The translations under genes and the position numbers were made by a program. A stretch of 6,169 bases of DNA from Candidatus Desantisbacteria bacterium CG1_02_38_46 (GTDB lineage: Bacteria; Desantisbacteria; UBA1551; UBA1559), in NCBI GenBank assembly GCA_001871015.1, contig MNUO01000022.1:1-6169 (forward strand), written 5' to 3'. Of this stretch, positions 1 through 4,199 are shown in pieces (the stretch's first letter is position 1; each line of letters starts with the position of its first letter). The notes under the pieces were generated by a model. It saw only the letters and a program-made list of their open reading frames with translations. It was not told where the DNA came from and made no database searches.

Positions 1-81
1 GACTATGCTTTTATATATCCACTTTCCGGAATTAAAAATACATATGGAACGCATCGCCTCGCTATGATTATGAGATTATGA
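1..81 (+). CDS. C-terminal end of a PorV/PorQ-like outer-membrane protein (partial)
   Basis: Frame 1 is open from the first base of the window to a TGA at 79-81, giving 26 residues that begin DYAFIYPLSG and end THRLAMIMRL. This resembles the last strand of PorV/PorQ (UPF0164-type) beta-barrel proteins, which typically end with a DYAF segment, a short Gly/Asn loop, a Thr-His-Arg and a final amphipathic strand closing in a hydrophobic residue. PorV in type IX secretion binds the C-terminal domain of cargo at the outer membrane. The stop overlaps the first possible ATG of the protease gene as ATGA (78-81), an arrangement typical of translationally coupled genes. That the next gene encodes a protein with a T9SS-like sorting domain fits the assignment. 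The call rests on 26 residues only; any outer-membrane barrel could end similarly, and the final residue is Leu rather than the usual Phe. Confidence 0.5.
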   Translation, partial: DYAFIYPLSGIKNTYGTHRLAMIMRL

Positions 82-1688
82 AAAAAGGGGACGCTTCTAC
101 TTTTTGCGAAATTATAAAAGCAATGTCAAGGTCTCGTTTTACTTTAAAAGTAGAAGCGTCCCTCTTTTTTTTGTTATTATTTGTCTTACCACCACTTTGG
201 GCGGGATATGCGCCTGGGGAGATTCTGCTTAAATTTAAACCTGCAATTACCCGCTCTATAACCGCAGAAGTTAGTGTTAAGAAAATGCTTGAAGTAAGTA
301 TATCTAAAGTTAGTCAATTGAGCAGTAGATGTAAGGTTGATATTCCTACAGTCAAGGATGTTTTAAAAGAAATTGGGGTTCTTCATTTGAAATTTCCCCC
401 TGATTCAGATGTCCTGAAAATTATTGAGAAATACAGGGCTGATGTTGATGTGGAATATGCTGAGCCAAATTATATAAGGCGTATTTTTGTTACCCCGAAT
501 GATACTTACTACGGACAGCAGTGGGGACTTACAAAGATATGGGCTGATTATGCCTGGGATGTTACAAAAGGTGATACTTCAATAGTGGTTGCAGTAGTTG
601 ATACAGGAGTTGACACCGACCATCCCGACCTTCTTAAAAATCTTGTTCCTTATCCTTACGGATACGATTTTGCTTATGGTGATTCTGACCCGAATGATGG
701 ACATGGCCATGGAACACATGTAGCAGGAATTATTGCTGCAGTTACTAACAACAACACAGGGGTTGCTGGAGTTTCCTGGTATAGTAAGATTCTTGCAGTA
801 AAAGTGCTTGACGATAATGGAGAAGGTTCTGATGTGAATGTTGCTAAAGGTATTGAGTATGCTGCTGACAGGGCCAAGGTAATTAATTTGAGTCTTGGTG
901 GAACAATGCCTACAAGTGTTCTACAAGATGCAGTTAATTATGCAAGAGGAAAAAACTGTGTAGTAATTGCTGCGGCAGGAAATGATAACAAAAATGAGGA
1001 AAATTTTCCTGCTGCCTGTGATGGTGTAATTGCTGTAGGTGCCACAGACCAGAACGACAACAAGGCATCTTTTTCAAATTACGGAGATTGGATTACAGTG
1101 GTTGCTCCAGGGACATCAATAATGTCGACGATGCCTAATCACTCGGTTACAATGAATGACAAAGGTTATTCTCAAAATTACGCTTCTTTAAGCGGAACCT
1201 CAATGGCAACGCCATTTGTTTCAGGAGTTTCCGCGCTTATTTTTGCCAGGTTTCCTGTTTTAACTAATACTGAAGTTGAGCTCAGACTGAAAAGGGGAGT
1301 TGACGACCTCGGCGCAGCCGGAAAAGATTCTGTCTACGGATACAGGAGAATAAATGCAGCCAAAGCAATAGGAGATTTTCTTAGCGCAGTAGACCCGATA
1401 AAAATTTATGCCTACCCAAATCCCCTGCGTTTTCCTGAGTCAACGAAAATTATTATTAAAAATGTTCCACTTATAACCGGCTTAACTGTTAAAATTTACA
1501 ATATTGCCGGAGAACTGGTGCGAGAATTCAAAGATGATGAGATAATCCTTAACTGGAATCCTGATTTTGCATATATAGATTGGAACGGCAAGAATAGTTA
1601 TGACCAGAGAGTTGCTTCTGGTGTGTATCTTGCAGTAGTCAGCGACGGCACAAGGACCGCTATTGAAAAAATAATGGTAATTAAATAA
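78..1688 (+). CDS. Secreted S8 subtilisin-like serine protease with T9SS type A/FlgD-like C-terminal domain
   Basis: A secreted serine endopeptidase of the subtilase (S8) family, 536 residues if started at ATG 78. A hydrophobic signal segment lies at about 28-42 (SLFFLLLFVLPPLWA), with likely cleavage near A42 or A45. Residues about 46-135 form an I9/fervidolysin-like prodomain ending in VEYAEPNY (125-132). The catalytic domain runs from about 141 to 437 with the full triad: D175 in VVDTGVD, H211 in HGTHVAG, S375 in GTSMATP; the oxyanion Asn is N302 in AAGND. The last 90 residues start with YPNP (446-449) and contain KIYNIAGELVREF, WNGKN and ASGVYLAVV, the pattern of FlgD-like/T9SS type A sorting domains that direct cargo through the outer membrane. 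The start is uncertain: ATG 78 overlaps the upstream TGA, but gives an n-region of about 27 residues, whereas ATG 123 (M16) gives a normal signal peptide (MSRSRFTLK). Neither has a good Shine-Dalgarno. Codons 2-32 overlap an inverted repeat. The substrate is unknown. Confidence 0.95.
   Translation: MKKGDASTFCEIIKAMSRSRFTLKVEASLFFLLLFVLPPLWAGYAPGEILLKFKPAITRSITAEVSVKKMLEVSISKVSQLSSRCKVDIPTVKDVLKEIGVLHLKFPPDSDVLKIIEKYRADVDVEYAEPNYIRRIFVTPNDTYYGQQWGLTKIWADYAWDVTKGDTSIVVAVVDTGVDTDHPDLLKNLVPYPYGYDFAYGDSDPNDGHGHGTHVAGIIAAVTNNNTGVAGVSWYSKILAVKVLDDNGEGSDVNVAKGIEYAADRAKVINLSLGGTMPTSVLQDAVNYARGKNCVVIAAAGNDNKNEENFPAACDGVIAVGATDQNDNKASFSNYGDWITVVAPGTSIMSTMPNHSVTMNDKGYSQNYASLSGTSMATPFVSGVSALIFARFPVLTNTEVELRLKRGVDDLGAAGKDSVYGYRRINAAKAIGDFLSAVDPIKIYAYPNPLRFPESTKIIIKNVPLITGLTVKIYNIAGELVREFKDDEIILNWNPDFAYIDWNGKNSYDQRVASGVYLAVVSDGTRTAIEKIMVIK
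81..172. repeat. 17-bp inverted repeat with outer A/T tracts inside the protease signal-peptide region
   Basis: Left arm GGGACGCTTCTACTTTT at 88-104 is an exact reverse complement of the right arm AAAAGTAGAAGCGTCCC at 146-162, with 41 bases between. Outside the arms are six A (81-86) and eight T (165-172), so the palindrome extends imperfectly through a G-T wobble and a one-base bulge. The right arm and T tract encode K24 to F31 of the protease, including the start of the hydrophobic signal core. The left side begins at the last base of the upstream gene's stop codon. Arms of this kind look like REP/MITE-type elements moved by IS200-like (Y1/RAYT) transposases; that origin is my inference. 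In RNA the structure plus the U tract also resembles an intrinsic terminator, though the loop is long. Confidence 0.85.
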
Positions 1689-1689
1689 A

Positions 1690-1775
1690 GGTGTCAGGTC
1701 TTGACATGTAACTCAGGTGTCAGGTCTTGACATGTAACTCAGGACTTTAGTCCTGATTTGTCAAGACCTGACACC
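1690..1775. repeat. Mosaic palindrome between converging genes: tandem 26-bp repeat plus nested hairpin
   Basis: The sequence starts one base after the protease stop. A 26-bp unit beginning GGTGTCAGGTCTTGACA occurs twice in tandem without mismatch (1690-1715 and 1716-1741). The 17-base start of each copy is exactly complementary to TGTCAAGACCTGACACC at 1759-1775, so either copy can form the outer stem. Nested inside is a second hairpin, TCAGGAC/TTTA/GTCCTGA (1739-1756). This inner part with its flank ATGTAACTCAGGAC is the reverse complement of the B-type unit in the array at 2857-3024. The right arm enters lptG and encodes its last four residues (GVRS) and stop. The element looks like one palindromic repeat family carrying a piece of another. 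It could also end transcription from both sides; the - strand copy is followed by a T-rich stretch (CTTTATTTAATT), the + strand copy is not. Confidence 0.85.
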
Positions 1776-2840
1776 ATGAAGAAGGTAGGTTCCAAGCATA
1801 AGACAGATAAAGTTTGGCAGGAAAGGAGCAAATTGAGGAGGAAGGACGCTGGATTTTCCCCATGCGAGTCCTAATGACATTGATACCCAATAGATGAATG
1901 CAATAACTATACTCATACCAAAACCAGTTGCCTTTCCACTCCTCTTTGAGTGTAATGCGAATGGGATTCCCACAAGTGTTATAAAAAAGCTGGCAAACGG
2001 AAATGAGATTTTCTGGTAGAAGTCAACAAGCATATCCCTGGGATAATAACCACTTTCCTTCAAGGAGGTAATGTAATCAAAAAGGCTGAAAATATTCATT
2101 TCCTCAGGGTTTATTTCCCTGAAATCTTCTGGAGAATATTTTAGGATAAGTTTCAATTCTTGAAATTTTTCTATGTTCTGAACCTCGCCGTGAGGATTGA
2201 ATCGGCGTGTAATTCCATCCAGCAAAGTCCATTCATATTCGTTATTATATTTTTCCCATTTCCCACTGGATGCATCTATCCTGATGGAAACAGTTTTATC
2301 GGGATTCTGCTCTATCATCTGCAGGGTGGACATCTCTCTGGTTTGAGAGTTGTAAACCTTTATGTAAAAGAATTGGTTAGCATACTTAAAAGAAATATTT
2401 TCATATATAGATTTTATACTTCTTTTTTCAATTTTAGTTAACCTGAGCATATTCGCCTTCTGGATACAGGGTGGGACGAGTAATTCATTCAGTCCGAATA
2501 CCCCTAAACTTATAAAAAGTGATGAGTAAATAATGGGGACAATAATTTTAGATATATTCAAACCGACTGCTTTCATTATCATCAATTCTCGATATTTGGT
2601 TAATTGATTCAAGGAGAATATGACCCCTAAAAGCACAGCCACTGGAGTCACCTGAGCTAAAATAGAAGAAGTAGTCAAGAGGAAATATTGTAAAGCGGTT
2701 AACAAAGAAACTTTATTTTTGAGTAATGTCTTTAGATGTTCAAAGACATTTGCAATTAATAAAATTCCAACGAATGCTAACAAGGTATAAAAAAAGGGAC
2801 GAATAAATTGTTTTAAGATGTAACGATTTAATATTTTCAT
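1761..2840 (-). CDS. lptG: LPS export ABC transporter permease LptG (YjgP/YjgQ family)
   Basis: LptG is one of two inner-membrane permeases of the LptB2FG ABC transporter, which extracts LPS from the outer leaflet of the inner membrane and feeds it to the periplasmic LptC/LptA bridge. The 359-residue protein has the family layout: an N-terminal amphipathic start (MKILNRYILKQFIRPF), membrane segments near 17-34, 57-78 and 98-117, a periplasmic beta-jellyroll region at about 125-265, and three C-terminal segments near 278-296, 306-326 and 338-354. Family motifs are RELMIMKAVG (84-93), NELLVPP (118-124) and SFPFASFFITLVGIPFAL (279-296). It reads more like LptG than its neighbour does. I chose ATG 2840 over a TTG at 2861 because the family begins MKIL-x-x-YI and the extra seven residues would start in the hairpin array. 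No Shine-Dalgarno is visible. The stop and last four codons come from a palindromic repeat, so the native tail was probably slightly different. It lies downstream of lptF on the same strand, 187 bp away. Confidence 0.93.
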   Translation of the reverse strand: MKILNRYILKQFIRPFFYTLLAFVGILLIANVFEHLKTLLKNKVSLLTALQYFLLTTSSILAQVTPVAVLLGVIFSLNQLTKYRELMIMKAVGLNISKIIVPIIYSSLFISLGVFGLNELLVPPCIQKANMLRLTKIEKRSIKSIYENISFKYANQFFYIKVYNSQTREMSTLQMIEQNPDKTVSIRIDASSGKWEKYNNEYEWTLLDGITRRFNPHGEVQNIEKFQELKLILKYSPEDFREINPEEMNIFSLFDYITSLKESGYYPRDMLVDFYQKISFPFASFFITLVGIPFALHSKRSGKATGFGMSIVIAFIYWVSMSLGLAWGKSSVLPPQFAPFLPNFICLMLGTYLLHGVRS

Positions 2841-2856
2841 GATAGATTTAACCACA

Positions 2857-3024
2857 GTCAAGGCTAAAGCCTTGAGTTACATCGGTCAGGACTAAAGTCC
2901 TGAGTTACATCGGTCAAGGCTAAAGCCTTGAGTTACATCGGTCAGGACTAAAGTCCTGAGTTACATCGGTCAAGGCTAAAGCCTTGAGTTACATCGGTCA
3001 GGACTAAAGTCCTGAGTTACATCA
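2857..3024. repeat. Six tandem 28-bp hairpin units, two alternating types, between lptF and lptG
   Basis: Six head-to-tail 28-bp units fill the lptF-lptG gap (starts at 2857, 2885, 2913, 2941, 2969 and 2997). They alternate A-B-A-B-A-B, making three 56-bp dimers. Copies of the same type are identical except for the last base of unit six. Each unit holds a 7-bp stem with a TAAA loop followed by GAGTTACATCG-like linker sequence: type A is TCAAGGC/TAAA/GCCTTGA, type B is TCAGGAC/TAAA/GTCCTGA. A and B differ at four stem positions that form two compensated base pairs, so the fold is kept. The array is probably transcribed with lptF-lptG, and its last hairpin (2858-2875) ends 17 bases before the lptG ATG. 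A function in mRNA stability, attenuation or termination is possible but not shown. Confidence 0.95.
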
Positions 3025-3027
3025 GTA

Positions 3028-4116
3028 TTACTTAATAGATTTGATAAGGAGAATAATGCCAACGACACCTAAAGCAACATTTGGAATCCACAGAGCCAGG
3101 GCGGGCGAGGCTAAACCCCGGATTCCCATTGTTTCTCCACCCATTAAGAGCAGATAATAAATAAATATTAATAAGACACTAATTCCAAAATTTATAGATT
3201 TACTTTTATGCCTTGCTTTTAAACCAAGTGGTATTCCTAACAAAGTAAAAGAGAGGCAGGCAAATGGGAGGCTTGCGCGCCTGTGCAGTTCTACTAAAAA
3301 TGGATTTATGCTTATCTTCCCTACTTTATATTTGTCTATCTCTTTTTTTATTTCTAAATTACTCATTTCCTCAAGCATTCTTTCTCTTTCTCTGTTGAAT
3401 GTTCCTCCAAGGTTAATGACTATGTTGTGAACATTAAAAAGTAAAGACTGATAATTATTTTTATCCGAGGTTTCCATCTGGTGGACAGCTCCGTTGGTTA
3501 ATTGTAAGGTTAGTTTCACTCCATCAGGGTGAAGGAGGAGCAATCCTTTTTCAGCGGTGATAAACTTAGAGGATTCAGGCTTATTTTCAGAAATAATAAT
3601 ATCTTCCAGAATTGATGTTTTAGCGTTTATCCTGTTAATATAGATACGCATTTCTCCAAGGTCATTGAATGCATGCTCGCGCAGTTCAAGTGTGGGTCTT
3701 GTCTGTGCAATAAGATAAGAGGTTTCAAAAAATTTGTAATTGGAGACAGGAAGAACCCTGCTGTAAAAAATAAAAAGTAAGAGTGAAATTAAAAATCCTA
3801 TAAGGAGTGCAGGCGATATTATTGAAGTGAGATTTATGCCGCTTGCTTTTATGGCGGTTATTTCATTGTCTGATGCAAGCCTTCCAAAACTTAAAAGGCT
3901 TGCGAGGAGAACTCCCATTGGTATGGTGAGAATTAAAACAGGTGGTAGTGAGTAACTTATCAGTTTTAAGACGGGAAATATCCCGACACCTTTATTAATG
4001 ACCATATTTGTTATATAGACTATTTTGCTTGCCAGGAATATGAAAGTGAATATTAAAACCCCGAATAAAAATGGAGGCAGATATTCCCGTATTATATAAT
4101 TCTTTAATATTTTCAT
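3028..4116 (-). CDS. lptF: LPS export ABC transporter permease LptF (YjgP/YjgQ family)
   Basis: LptF is the partner permease of LptG in the LptB2FG complex of the inner membrane, which drives LPS toward the outer membrane. The protein has 362 residues, the usual size, with membrane segments near 14-31, 53-77, 99-119, 282-300, 308-326 and 341-358 and a periplasmic jellyroll at about 125-265. Motifs that favour LptF are LPPVLILTIPMGVLLASLLSFGRLASDNEITAIKASG-type sequence (57-93, key residues IPM at 65-67, FGRL at 77-80, DNEI at 83-86), RPTLELREHAF (140-150) and ELHRRASLPFACLSFTLLG (276-294). ATG 4116 is the family start (MKILKNYIIREYLPPF). A TATAAT box lies only 12-17 bases upstream, so the transcript may have almost no leader, and there is no Shine-Dalgarno. 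It is the first gene of a probable lptF-lptG operon, transcribed away from the SprA-like gene. The ATPase LptB and LptC are not in the window. Confidence 0.93.
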   Translation of the reverse strand: MKILKNYIIREYLPPFLFGVLIFTFIFLASKIVYITNMVINKGVGIFPVLKLISYSLPPVLILTIPMGVLLASLLSFGRLASDNEITAIKASGINLTSIISPALLIGFLISLLLFIFYSRVLPVSNYKFFETSYLIAQTRPTLELREHAFNDLGEMRIYINRINAKTSILEDIIISENKPESSKFITAEKGLLLLHPDGVKLTLQLTNGAVHQMETSDKNNYQSLLFNVHNIVINLGGTFNRERERMLEEMSNLEIKKEIDKYKVGKISINPFLVELHRRASLPFACLSFTLLGIPLGLKARHKSKSINFGISVLLIFIYYLLLMGGETMGIRGLASPALALWIPNVALGVVGIILLIKSIK

Positions 4117-4127
4117 AGTTATATTAT

Positions 4128-4155
4128 ATTATACTCATTTTTCCTTTTTTTTCAA
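4128..4155 (-). promoter_or_regulatory. Predicted sigma-70-type promoter for lptF
   Basis: Reading the - strand, TTGAAA (4155-4150) and TATAAT (4133-4128) are separated by 16 bases that are mostly A. A second overlapping TATAAT follows at 4128-4123. Transcription would start about 4-5 bases before the lptF ATG at 4116, giving a nearly leaderless mRNA. This fits the absence of a ribosome-binding site. The region is AT-rich, so chance matches to -10 boxes are easy; the good spacing supports the call. Confidence 0.55.
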
Positions 4156-4199
4156 GTAAAATCCGAAATTGGAAGATTTCAAGTAGTAGTCGAGATTGT

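Noticed and set aside
81-172. A simple intrinsic terminator of the upstream gene
   Set aside because: The stem and T tract fit, but the loop is 41 bases and the T tract is inside a protease coding frame that supplies a needed signal peptide. I list it as a repeat and keep termination as a possibility.
674-877. Short ORF on the - strand inside the protease gene
   Set aside because: It lies antisense to the catalytic core of a clear subtilase, has no recognisable features, and the protease frame explains the conservation.
2160-2441. 93-codon + strand ORF opposite lptG
   Set aside because: It is antisense to the LptG periplasmic domain and has no recognisable family pattern; the LptG frame is intact.
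2841-2861. N-terminal extension of LptG from TTG 2861
   Set aside because: The extension starts in the repeat array and lacks similarity to LptG N-termini, which match ATG 2840.
2857-3024. CRISPR array
   Set aside because: The repeated unit has the right length, but copies abut directly and alternate between two fixed types, so there are no unique spacers, and no cas gene is in the window.
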